A stretch of DNA of 64,000 nt from NCBI GenBank assembly GCA_002706335.1, contig PAKZ01000005.1, positions 33,351 to 97,350 on the forward strand, given 5' to 3'. A model generated the notes under the pieces. That model was not told the DNA's origin and searched no databases. It saw nothing but the letters and a program-made list of their open reading frames with translations. Source of the stretch: Ahrensia sp. GTDB taxonomy: Bacteria; Pseudomonadota; Alphaproteobacteria; Rhizobiales; Rhizobiaceae. This document shows, piece by piece, positions 52,459-61,232 of this stretch (the stretch's first letter is position 1; every line of letters begins with the position of its first letter). The translations under genes were made by a program, and so were the position numbers.

Positions 52459-53421
52459 TTACGTCGTTTTCGTCGAGGATCGCGCTCTCCTTGTCTTTGG
52501 CGCGTAGTCGAGGAGTTCGTCAGGGCGCTGCTCGATCGTGTCTCTAGGGATTGCGATCCGGTTGCGGCCCGCCTTCTTTGCCGCATAGAGCAGCGCGTCC
52601 GCAGAGGCGGCGTCGGTATCGATATCGCCGCTCATCGCGACAATGCCGGCCGAGAAGGTAATCTGCTGCTGGGGGATGATCTCTGCTTCGGCAATCGCTT
52701 TGCGCGCTTCCTCGAGCACGGCACGTGCGTTCTCCTGATCCCTTTCGCATAGATAGAGGATGAACTCCTCGCCGCCCCAGCGCGCCAGAACGTCCGAGGG
52801 CCCGAGTTCCGAAAGCAGGATCTGCGAGAAGTTGCGCAAGGCGAGGTCGCCTATCTCGTGTCCGTAGGTGTCGTTGACGGACTTGAAGCTGTCGAGGTCG
52901 ATGAGGGCGAGGCTCGCGAGCGGCTTTTGAGCGATCATGTCGATGAAGGCTCGGCGGTTCGGCAGGCTCGTTAGCGAGTCGGGTCGCGCTTCTTCCTCGA
53001 GCTTGCGCAGCAGGCTGTCGACTGTCTCGATCGCCCATTCCGCCGCGGCGGCCAATTCGCCGATCTCGTCGTCCGAGCGATGCTCGATCGGTCGCCTGAT
53101 CCGGGTTTCGGCAAATTGCTGCAGGCTGCGCGTGATGCTGATGACCGGTTTGAGTTCGAGGTGCATGAAGAAAATGGTCCCCAGCGTACCGGCGACGGTT
53201 GCGCTCGTGAGGACCGTCAGAAGCATCCAGTCGATCCCGGACGATCGCGTCAGTACATAGCCGCCGGCACACAGCAGCGGAACATGCACGCCGATGAAGG
53301 AGGTGAGAAAGACGCGGGCGACGAACCTGTTCTTGAAGATACGCAAGGGAATGGCCTTTTCTTGTCGTTGGCCAGCGAGCATTCCCGTCGTGAGGGGAAC
53401 GCCTTCTCGCGCGCTCCTCAT
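52459..53421 (-). CDS. Membrane diguanylate cyclase (intact GGDEF)
   Basis: Paralogue of the preceding gene: membrane helices FLTSFIGVHVPLLCAGGYVL and LLTVLTSATVAGTLGTIFFM, linker, then a GGDEF domain with an intact RWGGEEFILYL motif and LTSLPNRRAF. It should make c-di-GMP from two GTP. No RxxD inhibitory site precedes the motif (GPSD there), so product feedback is not expected. The true start is unclear: ATG at 53421 and 53382 lack ribosome sites, while a TTG at 53346 has AAAAGG upstream and matches the paralogue's start. Confidence 0.9.
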   Translation of the reverse strand: MRSAREGVPLTTGMLAGQRQEKAIPLRIFKNRFVARVFLTSFIGVHVPLLCAGGYVLTRSSGIDWMLLTVLTSATVAGTLGTIFFMHLELKPVISITRSLQQFAETRIRRPIEHRSDDEIGELAAAAEWAIETVDSLLRKLEEEARPDSLTSLPNRRAFIDMIAQKPLASLALIDLDSFKSVNDTYGHEIGDLALRNFSQILLSELGPSDVLARWGGEEFILYLCERDQENARAVLEEARKAIAEAEIIPQQQITFSAGIVAMSGDIDTDAASADALLYAAKKAGRNRIAIPRDTIEQRPDELLDYAPKTRRARSSTKTT

Positions 53422-53573
53422 TCCGCCGACTGCCGCTGCGTCGCGATAGTGGCGTATCAGCGGTGATATAACGGCTAAGCCGTCGCTCCGATTGTTGGCA
53501 GCGCCGGGCGCAATGGGGCATTAAGCATCTTGGGGATTTGCGGAGCGGTCGTCAGCGACGGGCCCCCGGCGGA

Positions 53574-55964
53574 TCAGAACAGAGCGGCTGCCGCGGCGCG
53601 AATGTCGGCGGAAGAGCCGCTTCCGAAAGCCTCGATATAGGCGTCCACCGCTTCGCTGTTCATGGGTTTGGCGAAGTAATAGCCCTGGACCTGCCGGCAA
53701 CCGAGGCCTGTTACCCAGGCGAGTTCTGCGGCGGTTTCCACGCCCTCGGCAGTCGTTTTCATATTGAGGGTGCGGGCGATGCCGACCACGGCCGACACGA
53801 TCGCATTTCTTTCCTTGAAAGCGCGCTGTCCTGAAACGAAGGACCGGTCGATCTTCAGCTTCTGCACAGGGAAGCGGGTGAGATAGGCGAAGGACGAGTA
53901 GCCGGTTCCGAAATCGTCGAGCGCGATGCTGACGCCAAGCTTGTTCATCTCGCCGATGAACTTGTCCGCCATCATCCCGCGATGCACGAAAACGGCTTCG
54001 GTGATTTCGATCTCCAGCCTCCGGGCGGGCAATCCGGACCGCTCGAGAGCGGTTCGGACTGCGTGAACGAGGCCTTCGCCGTAGAACTGCACCGGCGAAA
54101 TGTTCACCGACACGCCGATGGTGTCAGGCCAGGACATGGCGTCGCTGCAGGCGCGATTTATCACCCATTTGCCGATCGCATCGATAATTCCGGTGGATTC
54201 GGCGATTTCGATAAAGCGGTCGGGCGGCAGTAGGCCGAGGCGCGGGTGGTTCCAGCGCAGCAGCGCCTCGAAGCCGGCGATCCTTTGCTCGGCGGTATCG
54301 ATGATGGGCTGGTACTGCAGGCAAAACTCGTTATGCGCGAGCGCCGTTCGGAGGTCTTCCCGCAAGGCGCGCTTTTCCTCCGCCTGCCGGTGCATTTCGG
54401 GATCGTAGCACTCGATCTTGCCGCGACCTTTGGCCTTGGCCGCGTAGAGCGCAAGATCCGCGTTGCGGATCATCTCGTCGACGGTGGTGTCGTCGTCTTC
54501 GGAAAGGGCAACGCCGATCGTCCCGCCGACACGGATTGTATTGCCTTCGATCTTCACCGGCTCGCAGACCGCGGCAATAATCGCCTCCATGCGCATCGTG
54601 GATTCGGAGCGGTCGTCCGCATCCTCGATCAGCACGCCGAACTCGTCGCCGCCTAAACGCCCCATCGTTACGCCGCCGCCCGGCAGGGCTGTCAGGCGCG
54701 CCGCAAGTGTCTTGAGCAATTCGTCGCCGACCGGATGACCGAGCGTGTCGTTGATTTCCTTGAAGTGGTCGAGATCGAGACAGCCGATCGCGATCTTGTT
54801 GCCCTTGCGTTTTGCCGTTTCGAGGGCCTTGCCGGCAAGCTCGCGGAACCGGCTGCGATTGTGCAAGCCGGTCAGCGGATCGAATTGCGCCATCCAGACG
54901 ATACGGTCCTTGGCCTTCTTGGATTCAGTGACGTCCGAGCCGACGCCGCGCCAGCCTATGGTCTCGGCGTGTTTTCCGGCAATCGGGCTGGCGGTGAGCG
55001 ACCACCAGGTTTCCGTCTCCGCGAAACTCACCTCGCATGTGAAATCCTGGAAGACGGTGCCGTTCTCGGTGAGTGCGAGGAACTTGTCCCTGTAAGACCG
55101 GTCTATCAGGTCCGGGAAATAGAGCCCGACGAGTTCCTTCGCCGACATGCCGGTGACCGCGCACATGCGCGGCGAGGTGCTGACGATGCGCAGATCTGCG
55201 TCCAGTTCGTAGAGCCAGTCGGATCCGTTTTCCTGGAATTCGCGCAGCAGCAGTTCGATCACCTCGCTGCGGTCCTTGACCGATTCTTCGGCGATGGTGC
55301 GTTCTTCGAAGAATTTCGCAGTGCCGTGAACGGCGTAGATGATGATCGCGGCATAGGTGAAGAACAACGGCGCGATGAGTTCCAAATGGTCCGAGGCGCC
55401 GCGCACCAGGCCGATCGTGCCGCCGCATGTAATGGTGAGGACATAGGCCGTGGCCGCGGTGGGCAGGCTGGACAACGAGAAGGCGCCGGCGCCGACCATG
55501 CCCGCAATGAGCGTGGCCACGAGCAATTCCTGCTCATGGCCGACGCTCGGCAGCCAGATCGCGGGCAGCAGCCCCCACATCGCGCCGAGGAAAAACGCAT
55601 GGGCGGTCGCCTTGGCGATCATCGACCTGCTGACACGGGTTAGCGGCAAATGCTTGCGTCCGCGCCGCCATTTCGAAATGTTGTAAAGGGCGAATACACA
55701 GACGGCGCACGCCCACGCAAACAGTGCCGGACCGTGCGCCGTTGGCCAGATGGCCGCCGTCACCAGCGCGGCGTTGATGATATTGGCCAGCATGTTGCCG
55801 AGCGTGAAGCGGATCGCCGCATTGACCTGAGCGGCGCGAATACGTGCGTCAATCGCAGGCCGGCCGGTCGGGGCGGCGTATCTTTCAAGCCGTTTTCTTA
55901 AACCGGCAAGGAGCAGGCGTGCGGGCATAATGTCATGTTTGTTCTTGGTTTCTCGGGCCGGCAT
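53574..55964 (-). CDS. Membrane PAS-GGDEF-EAL protein (c-di-GMP phosphodiesterase/cyclase)
   Basis: A 796-residue multidomain protein. The N-terminal membrane region (about 45-215) has several helices in a MASE-like sensor; a PAS domain with PAC (about 245-360) follows, then GGDEF (about 370-530, intact RLGGDEFGVL) and EAL (about 545-790). EAL catalytic motifs are present: EALLRW, ITEAVF, ALDDFGTGYSS, KIDRSFV, EGVETAAEL and QGYYFAKP. Both domains look active by motif, so net direction cannot be told. It stands alone, next to the two GGDEF genes. Confidence 0.93.
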   Translation of the reverse strand: MPARETKNKHDIMPARLLLAGLRKRLERYAAPTGRPAIDARIRAAQVNAAIRFTLGNMLANIINAALVTAAIWPTAHGPALFAWACAVCVFALYNISKWRRGRKHLPLTRVSRSMIAKATAHAFFLGAMWGLLPAIWLPSVGHEQELLVATLIAGMVGAGAFSLSSLPTAATAYVLTITCGGTIGLVRGASDHLELIAPLFFTYAAIIIYAVHGTAKFFEERTIAEESVKDRSEVIELLLREFQENGSDWLYELDADLRIVSTSPRMCAVTGMSAKELVGLYFPDLIDRSYRDKFLALTENGTVFQDFTCEVSFAETETWWSLTASPIAGKHAETIGWRGVGSDVTESKKAKDRIVWMAQFDPLTGLHNRSRFRELAGKALETAKRKGNKIAIGCLDLDHFKEINDTLGHPVGDELLKTLAARLTALPGGGVTMGRLGGDEFGVLIEDADDRSESTMRMEAIIAAVCEPVKIEGNTIRVGGTIGVALSEDDDTTVDEMIRNADLALYAAKAKGRGKIECYDPEMHRQAEEKRALREDLRTALAHNEFCLQYQPIIDTAEQRIAGFEALLRWNHPRLGLLPPDRFIEIAESTGIIDAIGKWVINRACSDAMSWPDTIGVSVNISPVQFYGEGLVHAVRTALERSGLPARRLEIEITEAVFVHRGMMADKFIGEMNKLGVSIALDDFGTGYSSFAYLTRFPVQKLKIDRSFVSGQRAFKERNAIVSAVVGIARTLNMKTTAEGVETAAELAWVTGLGCRQVQGYYFAKPMNSEAVDAYIEAFGSGSSADIRAAAAALF

Positions 55965-56113
55965 GCCCCTATGCCAAAGGGTGACATGCCCTCATCGTGA
56001 CCTTAAGTCATGCCACCTAACCAATCCTGAACAGGCGAGGGGGAGCGGCACGCGGAGGCTGGAAATCCGCTTCATTCGCGGGCATGGTTGACGGAACCTT
56101 TCCGGAGATCCTC

Positions 56114-57934
56114 ATGCCCGCAAGATTCGCCCCGCCGAAACCCTGGACCGAATGCGCCCGCGACCTCGTCAATGTCGCGATGGGGCGGAAGGCCGCCGAC
56201 CTCGTCGTGCGCAATGGCAAATGGGTCAATGTCCATTCGGGCGAGGTGATCCCGGCCACCGATCTCGCCATCATCGACGGGCGCTTCGCCTATTGCGGGC
56301 CGGATGCCTCGCATTGCATCGGCGACGGCACGAAGGTGGTCGATGCGCGCGGGCGCTATCTCGTGCCCGGCCTGTGCGACGCGCATATGCATATCGAGAG
56401 CGGCATGGTCACCGTGACCGAATTCACCCGCGCCGTGGTACCGCACGGCACCACCTCGATGTTCGTCGATCCTCATGAGATCGCCAATGTGCTGGGTTTG
56501 CCCGGCGTGCGCATGATGCATGACGAGGCCGAGGCGATGCCGGTCAACGTGTTCGTGCAGATGCCGTCCTGCGTGCCGTCCGCGCCCGGGCTGGAACATG
56601 CCGGCGCATCGCTGGGGCCGCAGGAGATCGGCGAGGCGATGGCATGGCCGAACATTATCGGGCTTGGCGAGGTGATGAACTTCCCGGGCGTGGCCGCCAA
56701 CGACCAGACCATGGTCGGGGCCATCGAGGCGACCGTGAAGGCCGGCAAGACGGTGGGCGGGCATTACGCCTCGCCGGATCTCGGCCTTCCGTTCCACGGC
56801 TATGTCGCGGGCGGGCCGGAGGACGATCACGAAGGCACGCGCGCCGAGGACGCGATTGCGCGCATTCGACAGGGGATGAAGGCGATGCTTCGCCTCGGTT
56901 CCGCCTGGTACGACGTCGCCGAGCAGATCAAGGCGGTCACCGAGCACAGGATCGACAGCCGCAATATCATCCTGTGCACGGACGACAGCCATTCCGGCAC
57001 GCTGGTCAAGGAAGGCCATATGGACCGCGTGGTGCGCCACGCAATTCAGCAGGGTGTGCCGCCGGTCACCGCGATCCAGATGGCGACGCTCAACACGGCG
57101 CAGCATTTCAAGCTGGAGCGCGAGCTGGGCTCGATAACGCCCGGCCGCCGCGCCGATTTCCTGATCGTCTCCAACCTTGCCGAGCTCAAGATAGACGAGG
57201 TCTATGGCCGCGGCGCACAGCTCGCCAAGGACGGCAAGCTGACGGTCGAGATCCCGCCCTATGACTATCCGGCGGAAGCGAAGAACACGGTAAAGCTCGG
57301 CAAGGAATTGCTGCCGGACGATTTCGTCATCCCCGCGCCCAAGGACAAGTCGGGCAAGAGCAAGGCCGACGTCGATGTGCGCGTCATCGGCGTGATCGAG
57401 AACCAGGCGCCGACGCGGGCGCTCGAAGCCCGCCTGCCGGTGGAGGGCGGCATCGTCGAGATGGACCGTCCAAACGACGTGTGCCAGATCGCTTTGGTCG
57501 AGCGGCATCGCGGCACCGGCACGGTCGCCAACGCCTTCGTCTCCGGCTTCGGCTACACGCAGGATTGCGCGATGGCCTCGACCGTGGCGCATGACAGTCA
57601 CCACATGATTGTGGTTGGCACCAACCGCGAGGACATGGCGATCGCGGCCAACCGGCTGGGCGAAGTCGGCGGCGGCGTGGTGATGATCTCCAAGGGCGAG
57701 GAACTGGCGCTGATCGAGATGCCGATCGCGGGGCTGATGTCCGACGAGCGCGCCGAGATCGTCGCCGCCAAGGCCGACATCCTCGGCGCGGCGATGCGCG
57801 AAATGGGCTGCACCCTCAACAACGCCTATATGCAGCACTCGCTGCTGGCGCTGGTGGTGATCCCGGAACTGCGCATTTCCGATGTCGGGCTCGTGGATGT
57901 GCGCACCTTCGAGAAGGTCGACGTGTTCGTGTGA
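56114..57934 (+). CDS. ade: Adenine deaminase family amidohydrolase
   Basis: Adenine + water to hypoxanthine + ammonia in purine salvage. 606 residues from the ATG at 56114, chosen because GGAG lies 6 bases upstream; an in-frame ATG at 56084 is also possible. Motifs: VPGLCDAHMHIESGMV (metal His pair), GTTSMFVDPHEIANVLG, GGHYASPDLG, GGPEDDHEGTRAED and CTDDSHSGTLV. Compared with typical Ade the third motif departs from GHxPGLSG, so this is a divergent branch and substrate preference should not be taken for granted. It is followed by a DUF924 gene with overlapping codons. Confidence 0.88.
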   Translation: MPARFAPPKPWTECARDLVNVAMGRKAADLVVRNGKWVNVHSGEVIPATDLAIIDGRFAYCGPDASHCIGDGTKVVDARGRYLVPGLCDAHMHIESGMVTVTEFTRAVVPHGTTSMFVDPHEIANVLGLPGVRMMHDEAEAMPVNVFVQMPSCVPSAPGLEHAGASLGPQEIGEAMAWPNIIGLGEVMNFPGVAANDQTMVGAIEATVKAGKTVGGHYASPDLGLPFHGYVAGGPEDDHEGTRAEDAIARIRQGMKAMLRLGSAWYDVAEQIKAVTEHRIDSRNIILCTDDSHSGTLVKEGHMDRVVRHAIQQGVPPVTAIQMATLNTAQHFKLERELGSITPGRRADFLIVSNLAELKIDEVYGRGAQLAKDGKLTVEIPPYDYPAEAKNTVKLGKELLPDDFVIPAPKDKSGKSKADVDVRVIGVIENQAPTRALEARLPVEGGIVEMDRPNDVCQIALVERHRGTGTVANAFVSGFGYTQDCAMASTVAHDSHHMIVVGTNREDMAIAANRLGEVGGGVVMISKGEELALIEMPIAGLMSDERAEIVAAKADILGAAMREMGCTLNNAYMQHSLLALVVIPELRISDVGLVDVRTFEKVDVFV

Positions 57935-58584
57935 GCGGCGACATGACGAAGGAGACGACATTCAAGCCCGAAGACGTCCTTTCGCTCTGGTTTCCGGACA
58001 ACGGCCACTGGAACGACCCGGACACCCACGGTGCGTTCTGGGCCGAGCGCATGCAGGGCGGGATGGATGAGCGGATCATCGCCGACTACGCGGAACTGAC
58101 CGAAGCGGCCGCGCGGGGGCTGCTCGACCATTGGGCGGAGACGCCGCGCGGGCGGCTGGCGCTCCTGATCGCGCTCGACCAGTTTCCACGCTCGCTGTGG
58201 CGCGATACGCCGGCGGCCTACTGGCAGGACATCAAGGCCTGCCGGCTGGCGCTGGAAGGCATCGCGAATGGCGATTTCGACCAGCTTGCGCCCTGGGAGC
58301 AGAACTTCTTCGTCATCTCCATCTCGCATTGCGAGGGGCCGGATCATTTGCAGCGGATGCGCTGGCTGTCGGGGATCACCGAGGGGATCATCGGCCGGTT
58401 GCCGGAGCCGATTGCGCCGATGGCCGAACGGATGCGTTCGCAGGTCATCCGCGTCACCGGCGTCATCCAGCGGTTCGGCCGGCATCCGCACCGCAATCCG
58501 ATCCTCGGCCGCGTCTCGACGCCCGAGGAGGAGGCCTATATCGCCGAGGGCGATTTCCCGCATCTGAGGCGGCCGGAAGTCTGA
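57931..58584 (+). CDS. DUF924 family protein
   Basis: A 217-residue all-helical cytoplasmic protein. The family signature VLSLWFPDNGHWNDPD is followed by LIALDQFPRSLWRDTPAAYWQD, FFVISISHCEGPDHLQRM and IQRFGRHPHRNPILGR. The fold is TPR-like and the function unknown. GTG at 57931 overlaps the adenine deaminase stop (GTGA); an ATG at 57943 is the alternative start. Confidence 0.9.
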   Translation: MSGDMTKETTFKPEDVLSLWFPDNGHWNDPDTHGAFWAERMQGGMDERIIADYAELTEAAARGLLDHWAETPRGRLALLIALDQFPRSLWRDTPAAYWQDIKACRLALEGIANGDFDQLAPWEQNFFVISISHCEGPDHLQRMRWLSGITEGIIGRLPEPIAPMAERMRSQVIRVTGVIQRFGRHPHRNPILGRVSTPEEEAYIAEGDFPHLRRPEV

Positions 58585-58612
58585 GCGGGTGAGGGGCTTT
58601 CGCCCTGAAACG

Positions 58613-59167
58613 TCAGCCGTTCTTGCGGTCGTAGAAGAGGATCAATCCGCCGGTCTCGAGGGGGCGGCTTTCGCGCAGCGTGAAATGCATTCGGCCGCCC
58701 CGCGGCTTGAACAACGGCGTGCCTTCGCCCCAAACCACCGGGGCCAGGCAGATGCGGTATTCGTCCAACAGGTCCTCGGCCATGAGCGTCGCCAGCAGGT
58801 CGGCGCTGCCGAACACGAACACGTCGCGGCCATCCTCCTGCTTCAGCGCCCTTACCGTGTCGGCCGCTTCGCCTTTCAGGAGCCGGCTGTTGTTCCAGTC
58901 CGCCGTCTCCAGCGTTCGCGAGGTGACGGCCTTTTCGATGCCGTTCATCATGTCGGCGACCGGGCCTTCCTCGTTGGTCCAGTAGTCGCGCATGCCTTCA
59001 TAGGTGCGCCGTCCGAACAGGAGCGTTCCGATTTCGGCGCCCTGTTCGAGGGAGAATTTCTCCACTTCGTCGCCCCAGATGGTCTGGTGCATGTCGAGTT
59101 GCCAGGGGCCGGCGCCTTCGAAGACGCCGTCCAGTGTCATGACGTTCCAGGCAATCAGTTTTCTCAT
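58613..59167 (-). CDS. Dihydrofolate reductase/RibD C-terminal-like reductase
   Basis: A 184-residue RibD_C-fold protein. MRKLIAWNVMTLDGVFEGAG is the typical start; LLFGRRTYEGMRDYW and VFVFGSADLLATLMAEDLLDEY follow, the latter being the NADPH-binding GSADL region. Stand-alone members are common in rhizobia and of unproven substrate. A candidate operator (59213-59234) lies about 45 bp upstream. Confidence 0.9.
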   Translation of the reverse strand: MRKLIAWNVMTLDGVFEGAGPWQLDMHQTIWGDEVEKFSLEQGAEIGTLLFGRRTYEGMRDYWTNEEGPVADMMNGIEKAVTSRTLETADWNNSRLLKGEAADTVRALKQEDGRDVFVFGSADLLATLMAEDLLDEYRICLAPVVWGEGTPLFKPRGGRMHFTLRESRPLETGGLILFYDRKNG

Positions 59168-59212
59168 CTCTGCTCCTTCGAGGCGGGGCCCGCCTCGTCT
59201 GGATTGGTTGAA

Positions 59213-59234
59213 TAGTTAGCTAATCGGGTAACTA
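59213..59234. promoter_or_regulatory. TAGTTA-N10-TAACTA operator-like repeat
   Basis: A 6-bp inverted repeat, with TTAGCTAA embedded, upstream of the RibD-like gene. It resembles MarR/ArsR-type operators. No such regulator gene is adjacent, though an HxlR regulator is encoded at 59870. Tentative. Confidence 0.4.
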
Positions 59235-59294
59235 ATGGCGCGTGCGTCGATGGTCAAGGGAAACTTGCATGATCGACTAACTGTTGATCGCGCC

Positions 59295-59873
59295 TCAGCG
59301 GTCCTGCATGCCCTTGCCGGCGAGGATTTTCGGCGCGGCCTTGTCGATCCGCGATGACCGCGTGGCGGATTGTTTCGCGCCCGAGAAATGCAGCACCCAG
59401 CCGCGCCGGCGGCCCGGCGTCAGCGCCTCGAAGGCGGCGCGGAAATCCGGGTCGCCATCGAGCCGGTCGAGGAGTTCGGCAGGGTAGTCGAGATCGTCCT
59501 TCGGCAGGTCGACCTTCAGCCCTGCCTTCTCGTTGGCGATCGCCTCGGCGACATAGGCGCGGATGACGGCTTCCTTCGCCTCGATCTCTGCGACGCTGCG
59601 AAACTTGAGCACCCTGGACGAGCGGGAGTTCTCGCCGGGCGCTTCCAGCAGGCCCTCCGGGTCCTTCAGCAGCACGCCCTTGAAGAAGCCGAGCGTACAG
59701 GCCTCCTTGAAGCCCCACATGGTGCCGATGTTGCCGCCATGAGCCGTATAGACGGGCTGGTTCCATTTCCATTCGACCGCAAGCTCGGTGTCGGCGAGGA
59801 TCGCGTAGAGCGCGAGCATTTCCTCGCGCCAGGCATCGGCCTTGTCGTAAAATGCCTCGACCTTCGGGTTCAC
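59295..59873 (-). CDS. YdeI/DUF1801 family protein
   Basis: A 192-residue protein. The DUF1801 N-terminal part (about 10-110) has WREEMLALYAILADTELAVE, KWNQPVYTAHGGNIGTMWGF and FFKGVLLKDPEGLL. A C-terminal YdeI-type segment has LDYPAELLDRLDGDPDFRAAFEALTPGRRRGWVLHFSGAKQSATR in essence, the bacterial YdeI/OmpD-associated signature. Role unknown. The start overlaps the HxlR stop by 4 bp, so both are in one transcript. Confidence 0.9.
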   Translation of the reverse strand: MNPKVEAFYDKADAWREEMLALYAILADTELAVEWKWNQPVYTAHGGNIGTMWGFKEACTLGFFKGVLLKDPEGLLEAPGENSRSSRVLKFRSVAEIEAKEAVIRAYVAEAIANEKAGLKVDLPKDDLDYPAELLDRLDGDPDFRAAFEALTPGRRRGWVLHFSGAKQSATRSSRIDKAAPKILAGKGMQDR

Positions 59874-60250
59874 GCCGTCTCCGCCTGTTCCTCGAAGCGC
59901 TTGCGCGCCTCGGCGACGGCGTCCTCGTGGTCGACGGCCCAGACGCCCAGCGCGTGGATCGGTTCGAGCAGCGATTCGCCGAGTTCGGTCAGCTGGTAGT
60001 CGACGCGTGGCGGGATCGACGGCGTCACCGTGCGGTTGACGATGCCGTTGCGTTCAAGATCCCGCAACACACTGGTCAATACTTTCTGGCTTATCGTGCC
60101 GATTTCGCGCTTCAGTTCGGTGAAGCGCTTGGGGCGTTCCGACAGGCGGATCAGCACCAAAACCACCCATTTCGAGCCGATTGAGGCCAATAATTCGCCG
60201 ACCGGCCGGCAGACCGATCCGATTTCATTGATGTGACTTGGTTTCTTCAT
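59870..60250 (-). CDS. HxlR-family transcriptional regulator
   Basis: A 126-residue winged HTH of the HxlR type: SVCRPVGELLASIGSKWVVL, RFTELKREIGTISQKVLTSV, LRDLERNGIVNRTVTPSIPP. Cys14 is at the position of the redox-sensing Cys in HypR/QorR-like members. It is divergent from the FMN reductase gene at 60526, the usual arrangement for an HxlR sensor of quinones or electrophiles and its detoxifying reductase. Confidence 0.93.
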   Translation of the reverse strand: MKKPSHINEIGSVCRPVGELLASIGSKWVVLVLIRLSERPKRFTELKREIGTISQKVLTSVLRDLERNGIVNRTVTPSIPPRVDYQLTELGESLLEPIHALGVWAVDHEDAVAEARKRFEEQAETA

Positions 60251-60313
60251 GGTGACCCGGTTGCCGAAAAGTGCCGTCTTGTGCGCTGCGATACAGCCTC
60301 TACATAGGGTCCC

Positions 60314-60349
60314 GGTATCAAAAAGCGACGGCGGTATCGAATCAATACC
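60314..60349. promoter_or_regulatory. HxlR operator candidates
   Basis: GGTAT-N7-ATACC (60333-60349) is a 5-bp inverted repeat, and a further GGTATC half-site occurs 19 bp to its left (60314-60319). They lie 65-100 bp from the HxlR start and 180 bp from the reductase start, within the shared promoter region. Confidence 0.45.
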
Positions 60350-60525
60350 CGGTTTCTTTTAGCTACCGTTACGTCATCGCCGGATCCAGCGCCGCGACGG
60401 AACCGGGCAGGGAACTGCCCGTTGCCGGAATGGAAGCGCTTTGTCCGGCGGAGGCCGAACAGAGATACACCGATGGCGCCACGCCAGGATGCAACGCCAG
60501 CAACAGACTATTCAGGAGACAGAAC

Positions 60526-61113
60526 ATGTCACTCAAGCTCAATGTGATCGTCACCTCCACCCGGCCGGGCCGCATCGGGCCCAAGATCGGCAAGTGGATG
60601 GCTGATTTCGCCAAGGAAAATTCCGATTTCGAGGTCGAGCTCGTCGATCTCGCCGATTTCGACCTGCCGCTTCTGGACGAAGCCAAGCATCCGATGATGC
60701 AGGACTACCAGCACGAACACACCAAGCGCTGGAGCGAAGTGAACGCCAAGGCCGACGCTTTCGTCTTCGTCTCGCCGGAATACGACTATTTCCCGGCCGC
60801 CTCGACCGTCAACGCCATCCAGACGCTCCACAAGGAATGGAACAAGAAGCCGGTCGGCCTCGTCGGCTATGGCGGCGTCTCGGGCGGCCTGCGCGCCATG
60901 CAGACCATCAAGGTCCTGATGAACACCGTGCAGCTGATGCCGTTGCCGCAGGAAGTGCCGATCCCGTTCGTCTTCAACTTCATCGGCGAAGACGGCACGT
61001 TTGCCCCGGCGCCGGAAGTGACGCAGGGCGCGACCGGCATGCTCGCCGAACTGAAGGTCTGGGCCGAAACGCTGAAGCCGGCCCGGGCCGAACAGGTGAA
61101 GAAGGCCGCCTAG
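60526..61113 (+). CDS. NAD(P)H-dependent FMN reductase-family protein
   Basis: A 195-residue flavodoxin-like reductase. The phosphate-binding loop is TSTRPGRIGPKIGKW (residues 9-23), then FVSPEYDYFPAAS and VGYGGVSGGLRAMQTIKVLM, both flavin-contact segments of the NADPH_dep_FMN_red family (azoreductase/quinone reductase-like). The frame is open upstream to 60271, but the ATG at 60526 has CAGGAGACAG before it and the family start follows. Regulated in all likelihood by the divergent HxlR. Confidence 0.92.
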   Translation: MSLKLNVIVTSTRPGRIGPKIGKWMADFAKENSDFEVELVDLADFDLPLLDEAKHPMMQDYQHEHTKRWSEVNAKADAFVFVSPEYDYFPAASTVNAIQTLHKEWNKKPVGLVGYGGVSGGLRAMQTIKVLMNTVQLMPLPQEVPIPFVFNFIGEDGTFAPAPEVTQGATGMLAELKVWAETLKPARAEQVKKAA

Positions 61114-61141
61114 GCACCTAAGTCACAGGGGTTGGATTTGA

Positions 61142-61175
61142 GCGCCCCGCTCCTCGGAAACGAGGGGCGGGGTGC
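61142..61175 (+). terminator. Terminator hairpin after the FMN reductase gene
   Basis: A stem of about 15 pairs, GCGCCCCGCTCCTCG against CGAGGGGCGGGGTGC (two G-T pairs), with a GAAA loop. No T-run. It isolates the reductase gene from the AT-rich gene that follows. Confidence 0.7.
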
Positions 61176-61232
61176 TTGCGTTGGATCTGCTAAAGAACCA
61201 GACTAATCCATCTTTATTGATGGAGTTCGGCT

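Noticed and set aside
56072..57961. A 629-codon minus-strand frame antisense to adenine deaminase
   Set aside because: His/Asp/Arg-rich shadow; the plus strand encodes a complete metal-site amidohydrolase.
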